Part shown: piece by piece, positions 36,315 to 47,960 of the stretch
Layout: each line of letters starts with the position of its first letter
Numbering within the stretch: position 1 is the stretch's first letter
Source: Nageia nagi
Taxonomy: Eukaryota; Pinophyta
Direction of reading: 5' to 3'
Length of the DNA stretch: 64,000 bases
NCBI GenBank assembly: GCA_050084985.1
Contig: JBITNC010000001.1
Location: forward strand, 4,402,001 to 4,466,000
Notes under the pieces: generated by a model
Told to the model about the DNA's origin: nothing
Database searches by the model: none
What the model saw: the letters and a program-made list of their open reading frames with translations, nothing else
Translations under genes and position numbers: made by a program

Positions 36315-38209
36315 ATGGGGTATGAAGAGAAGGGTGATAAAGATAAAGATAAGAGAAAGATATCAAAAGAAAAGGATGAGGAAAAAGAGAAAGATGAAAT
36401 TACAAAAATAAAAAAGCACTTGTAAGTATCTATATGTATTATGTAATATCAACGTAGTTTCCAATTATGCTATATATATTTCATTAAGTAGGAAATTTGA
36501 TAACTTATTTATTTAATTTCTTGAATAAAAGAAGAAGTTAAAGGGGGTTGTCAAATTTTCTAAATGTATGTTTAGCCATAGTGAGTTGATGTCAATGTTT
36601 GGGGTGATAGGGCTAGAGGATTAGGTGGTGTTACCACACTGTAAAGACAATGCATTGATCCTTTAGGTAATTCTTTATAATTAGTTAATTTATTAAGAAG
36701 TAATGAAAAATTATTCTAATTTATATTTTAAAGCATATTATGATGTGATCCATGCAATATATGTATGAGCAAAGTTGGTGAATCAACAATATAGGTTGAT
36801 GATGACTAAAGGCTCCAAAAATCTTCAAATTTTTGTGAGGCCAAATGGAGAGTCCTAAAAGATGAAAATGTTAATAGTTTATGTTTTAAAAATATAAATT
36901 TACATATTGATTAGAAGTATATTGATTTACTATAAGATTTCAACTATTTTTTAGGTTCACTATTTTACAAATCTCTCAAGAACGTTGCATTAGTAGAATT
37001 TGCAGAAACCCTTGACAAGCCATGGAAGAAACAAGATGATTTTGGTATGTATGTTTTACTTTAATTCATTTAATATTTAAATATACTAAAATTAATTTGT
37101 TATAATTTGCATTTTTATAGCAAAAAAAGTGAATAATAATGAACTTGAAACATGAATTTGGTGAAGGGTGGAAGCGAGAAGAAAGAGCTCCAACAAGAAA
37201 GCTTGAATTTGAAAAGGGTTAAAGATCATGTGAGATGAAAAGTGATGAAACTTCTCCCTAACCAAAGAGACTTAGCACAAAAACTAGTTGACATCCATAA
37301 GAAGGTATTGAATGTTATCATTAATATTTAATATTTGAACTTGATTATAATTGATTTTTTTAACATAATACTAATTAATTATTTCATAAAAAGGTTTGGA
37401 AGATGCTATTGAATAAAGTAGTTGAGGCAAATAAAAGGAAAGTTAAGTCTTGGAGACACCACAAGAAAAAGTGATGAAGTCCCAACTTGCCAAAATGGGA
37501 TGCAGTATTATGCATCAAGCAAGAAGTGGAGGGAGAAGTATTTGGATATCCAATTCATAAGTATGTTTATTGCATGTGATTTTCAATGATATTTAATTTT
37601 TGAAAATGAATATATAAATAGTTTTTAATATAGTACTAATTAATTTTTTTATAGTTGAGAGATTGCAATCGGTTTCCTAATGACAATGAATGAAAATATG
37701 GCATTAAATATTGTTACCAAGCCCTAAGGGATAGGTTGAATGTTGGTGTAGTAATTTCAATTATTTTAATTAACAAATGCATATGAATTTCTTTTAGGTG
37801 ATGCATATTTTTTGTAAATATGAGTATACATATACTAACATTTATTTTCTTATTATTTGCAAGAGAGTACTACATCATAAGGGGATGCATCGCAAGGGGG
37901 TGCACCATAGGGGGTGCATCGTAGGGCTAGGGTGCATCACAGGAGGGTGCACCAAAGAAGGGTGATTCATCATGTACTTGGGATTTGAGATTTAATGATT
38001 TCTTTGATGATGAGTTAGCACATCCTAACAAAGAAACACCTAGTCATTATAGTGGCTCAGGTACTGAGTTAGGTGGTGAGTCAGGTCATGATCATGCCTC
38101 AGGTGGTTCCTCAAGTGGTATGCCCTTAGGTGGTGTGTCAAGTGTTTGTTCAAGAAGTGAGTTAGGAAGTGAGTCTGCATCTAGAGATGAAGTTAATATT
38201 GATAACTAG
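36315..38209 (+). pseudogene. Unrecognised multi-exon gene candidate
   Basis: Alternating protein-like and AT-rich blocks with splice-like edges. Exon-like pieces: 36,315-36,421 (MGYEEKGDKDKDKRKISKEK..., Lys/Glu-rich, then TT|GTAAGT); about 36,532-36,666 (FSKCMFSHSELMSMFGVIG, then |GTAATT); about 36,725-36,870; 36,955-37,044 (after TTTTTTAG; FYKSLKNVALVEFAETLDKP, open, then |GTATGT); about 37,121-37,303 (LPNQRDLAQKLVDIHKK); about 37,395-37,560 (NKVVEANKRKVKSWRHHKKK); about 37,655-37,740 (LRDCNRF, KYCYQALRDRLNVG); and 37,862-38,209, a GASQ-like repeat then a 74-codon Gly/Ser-rich tail ending in TAG TAG. Some exons hold stops and phases do not all fit, so it is decaying or mis-modelled. I recognise no family; a plant DNA transposase is one possibility. 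Confidence 0.4.
37880..37965 (+). repeat. Coding-like minisatellite, unit about 15 bp
   Basis: Five to six units of ggggtgcatcg-ca or ggggtgcaccata in tandem. In frame with the Gly/Ser-rich tail they read GAS/GAP plus Q (CAA, CAG or TAG), for example GGAP and GASQEGAPKK. Confidence 0.7.
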
Positions 38210-38367
38210 TAGTATTATCATGTACTCATGATGTAGATAGTACCATTGTATCATTTTTGATATATTGTATTATGTGGATGTATTGATATAGAAAGATATT
38301 ATTATTATTTTGATGTATTATTTTGGATATATATGTAATACATTTTGAATATTATATAATAATACAT

Positions 38368-38371
<4 letters not shown>

Positions 38372-38442
<71 letters not shown>
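38372..38442. repeat. (TA)n microsatellite
   Basis: About 70 bp of TA interrupted once (ataatata). The 100-codon Tyr/Ile frame across it on the minus strand is an artefact. Confidence 0.95.
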
Positions 38443-38494
38443 GTTATTTTGAATATTTATTGATGTGGATATTATCATTATTTTTTGACCCATA

Positions 38495-38705
38495 TTTTGG
38501 CATATATAATTTAGCATATTTTGGCCCATTTTTGGTGTATTTTGATTTATTATTAGCATATTATTTTTGCATATTATTGGGGTGTTATTTTGGTATATTT
38601 TTAGCATATTATTGGAATATTATTTTGGCATATGATTGGCCTAATATTTGGTGTACGATTGGCATACAATTGGTGTAAGATTAGCCTACATTTAGAGTAT
38701 TATTT
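38495..38705. repeat. Degenerate minisatellite, unit about 20-25 bp
   Basis: Nine or more variants of ttttggcatattattgg, such as ttagcatattattgg, ttggcatatgattggc, ttggtgtacgattggc and ttggcatacaattgg. The plus-strand frame here (LAYY and FGI repeats) reflects the repeat. Confidence 0.75.
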
Positions 38706-39044
38706 TAGCATATAATGATGTATTAAAATAAATGGAACAAATTATATTAAAAATTAATTTTTTTTATAATTTTTCAACAAAAAAAACACAAATTTGTATC
38801 AAAAAATTATGTACCACTAGGCATAAAGCAGGTAATATGCTTAAAAGGGGATGAAAAAAAGATACCATCAGACATAGTTTTTGATGCAATACAATTCAAC
38901 TTGAAGATGCAAAAAGTGGCACAGATGATGCAAAAATTGATCTAAAAAGGATGAAAAAATTGATGCAACTTAAGTTATGTTATTTGAATTAGAATTTGTA
39001 GAAAAAAATAATAAAGGATTCTGATGGAAAAAAGGATACAAAGT
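38706..39044. other. AT-rich stretch with gatgcaaaaa repeats
   Basis: Irregular repeats of gatgcaaaa or gatgaaaaaattgatg at about 38,880-38,970. No gene seen. Confidence 0.5.
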
Positions 39045-40280
39045 CAGATCTACCATGAGCTATGGGATATGGATATGGGAGTCCGCATAGGGACATGTTA
39101 CTCACTATTTTACAAGTATGGGGATGGGATCATATAGTGGTGGCACAACTAGTAGGTCTACCCTATGATGTGCATGTTCAGGATGTTCTTTATTTAAAGG
39201 ATCCTAGCATAGGACATGATGCATTGGTTCCATGAGCTAGACTAGATGCATGAGAGGTGGTTATGTGGATTACTTTAGAGATATATTTAGGATATATTAG
39301 CCCAAATACATGATATGGAGGTCATAAAAAGGTGTCCTAGCATGTGATAAGGATAGGATACATCTAGATCATACTAAATAATGGAGATAGGTACTTACCG
39401 ATAGAGATTGGATAGAATGTTTTTAGTACCACTGAGTACTCAGGCACTTTAGATAGATACATGAAATACCTCCTAAGTTGATGGAATATACTAGGTCAAA
39501 TGGTACATATGAGAAGCCCCATATTATGTACCAAGATACCTACATAAAGGCATATAATGATGAAGAGGGTGTTAGAGATCAGGATGATGTAGGCTACATA
39601 AAGGCTTACACTAGGTGGTAGATTGGTCGACATCCTTAGTGTATCGAGGAGGAGGCTAAGGGTGAGTCTTTATAGATACAAGTGAGATTAAGATAGAGGT
39701 CTCCTAGCATGATGAGGGAGGTTCTATAGGGATAGTTGATCCTAGAATGGTGATAGAAAAGGAGCAGATAGCATACCTAGAGTGTTAGCTAGTAGAGAGA
39801 GAGAATAGCTTAGAGCAGAGTAGGTATCACAAGTAGGAGAGTAGCTTCAAGAGGTCAAAATCCATAAGCAAGTATAAGATCTAGTGTAGCACATGTAAGA
39901 GCATGGAAAAGAATAGAGACTAGGAAGTTAATAACATTGAGCCTAATCATATATATTTAGAGATATCATAAACCATAGTGAGTATGAGCCATCAACTAGA
40001 TCATCTACATAGATGTTTAGAGAGACAAGATACACAAGTTCATATTTATGAGTGGTTTTTATTTGAAGGACTATTCTACTACCACACATCTCATCAGTTC
40101 AAAGAGAGGACTTACAAGACTAAGGGTATACATATGGCCTCTGGGAGTATGCATGTAGAGAGCTCATCCTATGCAATCTCCCATCCATATGATAGGACTA
40201 GACATACAGAAGAGGGAATTCTACATACATCTCATTTTATGGTGAGACTATATGATATGTATACATCTTCTTCCCAATAG
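39045..40280 (+). pseudogene. Plant mobile domain (PMD) gene, copy 3, C-terminal half
   Basis: Plus-strand frames read AQLVGLPYDVHVQDVLYLKD, then DRDWIECF followed, across TAG and TGA codons, by VLRHFR and IHEIPPKLMEYTRSNGTYEK. This matches the PMD region with W...F.....VLRQF...Q.IP. Further on a Glu/Lys/Gln-rich stretch (KEQIAYLECQLVEREN) suggests a coiled coil, and a 100-codon open frame (39,978-40,280: SMSHQLDHLHRCLERQDTQV...) closes it. It is a different subfamily from copies 1 and 2, which resemble each other closely. Most stops are TAG where Gln is expected. It lies antisense to, and just beyond the integrase end of, the Tat-type pol at 41.3 kb. The N-terminal half was not found. Confidence 0.65.
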
Positions 40281-41330
40281 CTTTGAGGATGGATGATGGT
40301 GACTAGATACACACATTTTGGCTAGATAGACTACATAGGCTAGATTAGACATATGAGAACACACACACACACAATGATGGTTTACTTACATGTGTTGATT
40401 CAAAATCATGGTGAATGTATTTATGTTACTTTTTTCATTGTGATGGTTATGGTATGCAATTGTTCAATTCATGCATTTTTTTATTGTTATGTATATTATA
40501 TGGTTATTGTGTATTTATTTTATTTATTACTTTAGATGAATGGTTTTTAATGTGTTGAAAAATGAACAAGAAAATATGATGGTATGATGGAGATTTTTAG
40601 GATTGAGTTCCATTTTAATAGGCTAAATAAGACCTTGTTCCTCCCATTTTATGAAATAATGTGAGGAAATATATTCAATGGTCCCAACCCATGGTGAGAA
40701 AGGATGAGAACATGAATGATTGGAAACTATAAAACACAATAAGTGGACATAATGATCAATGCAAATAGGTTTGAAATCGACTTTCATCTAAATGTGTAAG
40801 ACAAGCTCTAGCCCCAATTAGACTTGGAAATATATTCATCTAATAGTTATAAGACCTTTACAAATTATTAAGAAAATACAATAAAAAAAAAGAAAGCACA
40901 TGAAAGTGAATATAAGCCAAGATATTGATGCTAGGAATGAGTGACTAGTGGTTATTTATCCCAAAAAAAGTAGGAAATACTAAAAGTGAGAGACCATAAA
41001 GTATCAATCCTAAATGTAAAGATCCAACTTGATGAATTAAAATATTGGTAGATGAAAAGAGACATTCTTAGCTACTTAGTATATCTTGCATAGGAATCCT
41101 TCTAGATGGGCACATAAACTAAAAAGCAAAGTCAAATAATATTGAATCTCATTACATAATGATGGTAACAATGAGAAGAAAAAAGAAATTCATGGACTTA
41201 CATGATGATTAGAATAAATATTTTTTAGAATTTTTTATCTTTTTAAGAACATGAGATGCAATACAAATAAAGAAGAAACCAACACATAGGAAAAACCATG
41301 CTTCCCCCTAGATGTGGAATGGATGAAGAT
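40281..41330. other. Spacer between PMD copy 3 and Tat-type pol
   Basis: Contains a (CA)n run at 40,358-40,372. No coding seen on either strand apart from a short repeat-derived frame at 40,353. Confidence 0.5.
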
Positions 41331-42400
41331 GTATGATATTAATTGAGTTAACCTCTTCTACCCCTTTCATGGTAACCAAATGATATGCTTTGATCTAAAT
41401 TTGTATTTGATCAAATAGGGCCCTAACTAGTTTGGAGCAAACTTATTCATAAGATTACTCTCTAAATGTGAGTGTTACTAATTTTCTTTTAGGACCACAT
41501 CACCTATCTGAAATTCTTGAGGCTTAACCTTTTTACTATAATCTTTCTTTATATGCTTTTGGTAAAATTTGAAGTGCTATAAGGCATTGACATGCCTCTC
41601 ATCTAGCAACACCAACTTGCCTAATCTAGCCTATTGAGCCTATGGTTTGAGAATGATATCTTGCAACTAAATGGATGAGGACGGATCTCAAGCTCTAAAG
41701 GCATCACAACGTTAGCCCCATACACAAATGAGAAAGGTGTGGCACATATAGGAGTGTGAATGCTAGTTATGTAATCCCATAAGGTGAGTGTATCAAAGTA
41801 TGCCAATCTCTATGTGATATGCTAATAGTTTTCTTAAGAATGGCCACTATGGTCTTATTTATTTCTTATACCTACCATTACCCTATGGATAATACAATGT
41901 AGAAAAGTTGTGTTTGATCTTATATACTAGCAAAAGCTTTGCATATCCTTATTTTTAAAGTTTAAACCATTATCTAAAATGATTCACATAGGTATGCCAA
42001 ATCAACTAATGATATTATGCTTTATAAATTCCATAATATATAATGGGAGTTACTTCTACCCACTTTATGAAATATTCAATGACTTTAATGATGACCTAAT
42101 GCCCTTTAGATGAAGGCGGTTAAATTGGCCTATCAAATCAAACCCCAATCTAGAGAATAGCCACATATCCTAAATGTGTTGTAATGCTTGAGAGGGTTTA
42201 TGTGTATCAAATTGGCATGTTTTTGAACTTTACACACTTCTTGATATATTCATGATAATCTCTCTCCATAGTGGGCCAAGAATATCCTATTCTCATTAGT
42301 CTCTTGGCAATTTCAAATCCACTAAAGTGCCCATCATAAGTACCATCATTACATGTATGCATAGCAATATGTTGGTTTGGCCACCTAAATAATAAAGTAT
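41331..42400 (-). pseudogene. Tat-type Ty3/gypsy integrase, element 2
   Basis: On the minus strand, in order: H2C2-type region GTYDGHFSGFEIAKRLMRIG and WPTMERDYHEYI; core GFDLIGQFN, VIEYFIKWVEVTP, DNGLNFKN (second catalytic Asp); then LWDYITSIHTPICATPFSFV and YGANVVMPLELEI, the well-known segment of Tat elements (LWGYRTS.RTPTGATPF.LVYG.E.V.P.E.E); finally LGPYLIKYKFRSKHIIW, the GPY-like end. Stops separate the blocks. The frame ends about 1 kb right of PMD copy 3. No chromodomain is present, as expected for this lineage. Confidence 0.85.
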
Positions 42401-43080
42401 CACTCCATAATAACCCTTGCTATATAATACATCACTTGAAAATGGTTTACTTAATGCATTTCTATTTGAATTGATTATTTTCAATGGTATACATGGTGGT
42501 AAGCAAGGTCCCCCACTCAATAAAATCCTTGACTTGGCGATACCATAAATCCTTAGATACAACATTGAGCTCATTAACCAGTGGTGGGGGGATCTTCATT
42601 ATACAAATTCAAATCAAGAGAGGACTTATATATATTGATCACTTCCATATGAGAGACCCTTTGGAATGGATTTTGGGAAACCAAGGATCCCAAAGATACC
42701 ATTGTATTTGCAAAAAATTTTGAGGACCTAGGGGTAGTCTTAATATCATATGCTTTGAAATGTTCTAATAAAGTTTCAACCATGGTCTTATATAGCTTAA
42801 TATGAGCTTGGTTACAAGCATAAATACCCTTTATTTGGTTAACAATTAGAAAAGAGTCACTATATATCTTGAGGCACTATACTTCATCTCTATTGCTAAT
42901 ATTAAACCAAGGATGAGTGCTTCATACTCAGCATTATTATTTGTGCACTCAAAGGATAGTCTAAATGACATAGGCATGGGAATATCCTAAGATGTTATAA
43001 ACACTACCTTAGCTCCTCCCCCTTCCTCATAGTGAGATCTATAAAAATATATTGTCATATCAAAATCCTCTTAATCTATT
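42401..43080 (-). pseudogene. Second (archaeal-type) RNase H, element 2
   Basis: Minus strand reads YFDGS, then ECTNNNAEYEALILGL, with the DGS Asp and the AEYEAL Glu of the extra aRNH domain that marks the Tat lineage. A later open frame (42,574-42,783) reads HFKAYDIKTTPRSSKFFANT, the usual sequence after aRNH (F..I...PRS.N..AD). A stop or shift separates them. It lies between the pol RNase H and the integrase, as in other Tat elements. Confidence 0.8.
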
Positions 43081-43570
43081 GCCTCCCCAATATCAAACAC
43101 ACCAAATAGATTTTTATTTGATAACTTTATGAGTAGAGGAACATTCTTTTACTTGGATGCTTCTACCAATTGGTTAGCTATAACTTAACCCTTGATAGAT
43201 TTCTTATTGATAAACTCAAGGTCAAAATCAGTGAGAAACATGATCCATTTTTCCACTCGAGCATTAAGCACAATTTTATTCATCATATACTTTAAAGGAT
43301 CCATATTAGAAATTACATAGGTACTCTAATTAAGCATGTATGTCATAGCATTTGAGATGCAAAAACTACTACAAGACATAAATTGTTAAGATGTGTGTAT
43401 CTAGTCACATACATTGCTAGAGTACAACTTAAGTAGTATATGGCTTTCTCTCTCTTTGATTCATTCTATTGGGCCTGCATCAATCCCAAAGCAAAGTAAG
43501 TGGTAGAAATGTATAAGTGAAAGGGCACTCCCATGATAGGAGGAATAAGACTAGGAGGATGCATAAGATA
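43081..43570 (-). pseudogene. Pol RNase H, element 2
   Basis: Minus-strand blocks around 43,190-43,300 (LKYMMNKIVLNARVEKW-like, DFDLEFINKKSI) and 43,320-43,470 correspond to the connection and RNase H of Tat pol and align with 57,068-57,448 of element 3. Many stops, so exact limits are uncertain. Confidence 0.65.
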
Positions 43571-44440
43571 TTTATTTATCACATCAAAGGCCTCCTAAAA
43601 ATCTAAATCCCAAGAAAAGTCAACATTCTTTTTTATCAACTTTTTGAAAGATCAACATTTATTAGACAACTATACAATGAACCTTCTGATAGCTTGAATC
43701 TTGCCTTGTAAACTTTACAACTATTTCAAATTCTTTGGAGGAGACATTTCATTAATATCTTGGATCTTGTTAGGATCAACCTCAATACCTTTCTTAAATA
43801 TAATGAGCCCTAATAGTTTTCTTAATAGAACCCCAAAAACACACTTCTTGAGATTGATTCTAACATTGTATTATAGTAATCTATCTAAAACATACATATT
43901 ATCTCAAGATGAGTATCACATGTTTTAATTTTCATAATTAATTCATCCACATAATCCTCAATTATATCATGCATATAGTCATGAAGAATGTAATTCATGG
44001 TACTCTAATAAGTTACTCATGCATTCTTAAGACCAAATAGCATCACCCTGTAACAATATGTCCCCCATGGAGTGGTGAATATCATTTTTTGCTTATCCTC
44101 TTTAGTAATCATGATTTGATTGTAATAAAAAAAAATTTCCATCAATGAAAATATCTCATGACCTATCATATTGTTAACTAAGGTATCAATGTTGGCCAAT
44201 GGGAAAGCATCCTTAGGATAAGATTTATTCATGTCTTTAGAATCTATATGAATTCTAATTTATCCATTTGGTTTGGGAACTATCATTGGATTGGAGACCC
44301 ACTTTGGATAATTAAGTATCTCTATAAATTTGGCATCCATTATTTGATCAACAATGCCTTGCTAAGATGCATGTGGCATGGTTTTTATTTAAATGGTTTA
44401 GCATTAGGTTTCAAAGTCAAGTGATGCACCAAATGGTGGT
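43571..44440 (-). pseudogene. Tat-type reverse transcriptase, element 2
   Basis: Open frame 44,017-44,232 reads NKSYPKDAFPLANIDTLVNN, then GHEIFSLMEIFFYYNQIMIT and FTTPWGTYCYRVMLFGLKNA: fingers and palm of a Tat RT (NKA.PKD.FPLP.ID.LVD...G...LS.MD...GYNQI). The catalytic box follows across a shift as DYVDELIMKI: the second Asp of YVDD reads Glu, and the Asp of LMD in the first palm motif also reads Glu. Such an RT would not be active even if the frame were whole. Downstream blocks at 43,690-43,900 (RT thumb) are fragmentary. Confidence 0.85.
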
Positions 44441-46170
44441 ATCCAACCTTAGCATATCCTAATATGCATAAGAAAATAACCACACTCTCTTATTTATCTC
44501 TATATTCCACTTTGTTATTTTATTTGTATCAAGTTCTTTTCCAAACTAAACCATTTTCTAAATACTAGGATCATCTCCCAAGTCAATATCCATTGCTCCT
44601 CAACTAGCATATGTGAGCCATCATCCCACTAGTGGTTAAGATACAACTAATAAGTGTTCTAATTTGGCTAATAATCATAGGGTTTAACATGTATACAAGT
44701 CCAAATAAAACTATAATGGGTGGCAAGATCAGTTGTAAGAATCATTCCAAAATTAGCAGTATCTTGATCCACCACATGAATAGTATCAAAATCAAGGGGA
44801 TGAGAAAAAGAAGAAATTGAGGATAATTTGACCATGTTGAATTGTTTGATTAGAAAGGGAAAATAAAATACTAAAATTTTGGTGAATAGGGTGCTTCATA
44901 TAGCAATTCCTCATGAGGGAAGCAAGTTCCTTGTAGTCTCCCTTATCTTGAATCTCATGAATTTGGGTTGAGGCTATTATTATTCAATGAACTTTGAAAC
45001 CAAGTCTATGTTTGTCTTTTCCACCCTAAATAGGTAGTTACATGACATAAATCATTCATTGCTCATACTAACCCAAGCCAAATCTTTACCATTTACACTT
45101 GGAAAAGTAGTCATGGATGAAGGAAGGTCTAGACAAATAATCAAGTTTACATGAAAATGCTTATTTTGATACAATCTTAAGAACTTGGTAAGAGGGAAAA
45201 CTAGGAGCTACATAAACAAGGCAAGTTTGGTTATCCAATGGAGCAAATGGTACCAAAATACCTATGGCCAATGGAGACTCGGATAGACATCCTACATCAT
45301 GAAGAGACAATATGTTAAACAAAATTTCATCAATGGTATACTCACTAAGACTCATATTTTTGAATTGGACATACACTTGAGAGATATGATCATGATCATT
45401 TATGGATTACTCTTTCTTTTATTTTTTATTATAAATTGTCTATCCTCTTTTATTGTATTATGATCATCTATTTGAGTAATTAAACTTTGTTCACATGTAA
45501 AAGAGTTGGTTTTTTTAAGATTTTTATCTAGGTATGTCACTCATGCCTTTCAAGAGATTTCTTCTTGAATTGTAGGGGAAGCTATCATGAGGGTATCTTG
45601 CTTAGGTTCCTAATAGATGTTTATTGTATTATCATATTTTTGTGCATATATGAAGATTTATTCAATTTAAGTTGGGACTATCTTATTAATTGATTTTAAT
45701 TTTACTTCTTGAGATTTTTCATTAATAATAGCACCAAGAGATAATAGATCTTGGTTAATGTGGATAATCTCAAGAAATATGTGGGTAGATGGAAGTATAG
45801 GGCCATTAGGTAGCTTAGTAAGGTTAGAATGGTTTAAAGGTTCCTTATCCATCCATATGTAATGTATGACCTCATACTCAATATATTTTACATAGTCATG
45901 CATGTGAAAGGGATGCACTCCATCTCTCTAATCTAAGGCTTGCCAAGTAGGAAGCTGTATTATTGTTCTCCCTCTATCATTTGAAAGCATGTATGAATAG
46001 TCTTGGATCCCACCAAGATAGGAAAAGTGATTCTCAAACTATCTTTATGGCCTAAAATACTTCTATATACTTAATTCTAATTCCTAACCTATTCTTGATT
46101 CTAATTATAAGGTTGACTTGGTACATTTACTTGATTTTTTTGCCAAACATTTTGCATTAGAGGTGGTGGT
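44441..46170 (-). pseudogene. Protease region and linker, element 2
   Basis: Frame 45,161-45,376 (SLSEYTIDEILFNI...PLDNQTCLVYVA) matches the linker of element 3 at 59,135-59,419 (EEYNINDLIFNIP...KPNQTLFVYAK). Frame 45,667-45,918 (HPFHMHDYVKYIEYEVIHYI) resembles the end of the aspartic protease domain in this lineage (GRPWI...PSTLHQ..KYI). The catalytic Asp segment was not identified. Most of 44,440-45,160 is shifted. Confidence 0.55.
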
Positions 46171-47960
46171 GGTGCTTGGAGCATCAAATGATTGACTTGG
46201 GGCTTGCCTCAATTCATAGCACCACACTTATTATATCTATATCCATAATTATTATTCTCTTTCTTTACTACCTTAATCTCACTATTTTGAACCATTACCT
46301 CCTCTATAACCTTTTATTGGAAAATTATTTCCTCAAAGGTCCTATGTTGTTGTATTTGGAGATATGTAGAGATTTTTATAATGCAACTTTTGCTAAATAA
46401 TCTCATCAACTCTCTTTGAGGCAAAGAGAATTTCATATCTATAATTAAATACTACCACCTAGTAACATAGTAAAAAATGGATTCTTGATTAAATTGAGCC
46501 AATTTCATCAAATCTATAATGGAAGCCCTCTTCTTGATATTGATAGATAAATATTCAAGAAATAGATTTGCAAATTGCTCAATTGAATACAAGCTATATT
46601 GTGGTAATGCATTGTACCAATTCATTTCTTGTACCCTAAGACTCATAGGAAAATTTCTCAATAAGAGAGCATTATAATTTACAATCAAATAATAAGCATG
46701 TTTGAAATGCCTCAAATGCTCTTTTGGATCCTCTTTACTCTTTGAACTTATCTATTTTAGGCATTTAAAAATTCTTGTGGTAAGTGGTCATGGGAATACA
46801 AGGATTTATAGGCTCATTGTATATCTACCCATAACTAACTTTAGATAATATTGGATTATTTGTCTTAGCATCTAACTCTTGCAACCTTCTCATTATTTGG
46901 CTTTCATCATGCACATTAGGTACTCCAAAATGTGAATTTGGTCCACCATGGGTTGGATTTGATCCATCATAAGATTTATTTGGTTTATTAAACAAACTCA
47001 CTTGCCTCTTAAAAGTATGTGCATTGGGGTTATATAATGTGCCTTGTTGACCCCATGATGATCCTTATGTGTTGTGCCTAAGATTTTGATAATAAACCTA
47101 TTATTGACCTTAGGGCTGAAATTGAGTATTGGAACCATAATTTTATTGCATATCATAACCTTTCCTTTGTTGTGTACCAAGTGAAATATTCTAATTTTGA
47201 CTTGCATGTAATCAACAATATATTTTTGGTATATAAGATTTTGCATGTGCCTAATCAATTGTTGCATCTCTTCCATAGGATGGAGTTGAGGAACCTTGTT
47301 GGGTATTTTGATGGTTGATATTTTGAGTGGATTTTTGAGCTCCATGGAATATTTTAAAAATGAGATATACCTTGGTTTAGCCCACTTTGGGTATTTTGAA
47401 ATGGAGGAAATTGAAAGTGAGTCATACTTTGGTTTGGCCCACTATGGGTATTTGGTTGGTTTTGCAAAAAAGGTTGGACAAGGCCATCCTAATCATCAAG
47501 ATTGGCTTGGTTTTATTGATTATAATTAGGAATTTTTCCTAGTGGATTAATTCTCCAAGACACTTACTTTTATGGAATTTGAAAATTATTAGAATTAGTA
47601 TTTTGAACATTTGGTGAATTTTGGAAGGCAATGTGTTGGGAAGAATTAGCTTGGTTGGATTTTATTTCCCTTTGAAATGGGGAAGTATGTTGCATTGAAA
47701 AATATTTTGGAATTTATATATTATGTTTTGAAAGTATTGTTGTTGTTCAACTTTAGGTGGAGGTTGAGGTTGAGATTGAGGTTGAGGAATGATGGGTTTT
47801 TCTTTGGACAACCTTCGGGTGAAGATTTCTTATGCTTGTTGGATATTCTTTTGAAAATTAAGAAAATCAATGTTTGGTTATAAATTCTCCACAATAGAAG
47901 ATTTTTGAATGGTTGATGTATTTTAAATGTGGTATCTTGGTTGGTGGATAGTTTATATTC
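46171..47960 (-). pseudogene. Tat-type gag, element 2
   Basis: Open frame 46,452-46,715 gives LLLRNFPMSLRVQEMNWYNA, LPQYSLYSIEQFANLFLEYL, SINIKKRASIIDLMKLAQ, NQESIFYYVTRW, a classical retrotransposon gag capsid core. Upstream (46,998-47,345) is a Met/Gln/His-rich stretch, and near 47,750-47,790 the minus strand reads PQPQPQ-PPP, a proline-glutamine linker. No zinc knuckle was seen. The 5' end lies near 47,960; the LTR and PBS beyond it were not identified. Confidence 0.8.

Noticed and set aside
38305-38607. 100-codon Tyr/Ile-rich frame on the minus strand
   Set aside because: It is a translation of the (TA)n tract and the adjoining minisatellite; no coding sense.
40600-41300. 3' LTR of element 2
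   Set aside because: No match found at 48.0-49.6 kb by eye, so an LTR call would be guesswork.
47296-47883. Plus-strand frames with LGLAHFGYF-like repeats and a poly(LR) run
   Set aside because: They are antisense to the Gln/Pro-rich part of gag in element 2; apparent repeats come from its CAA/CCT codons.
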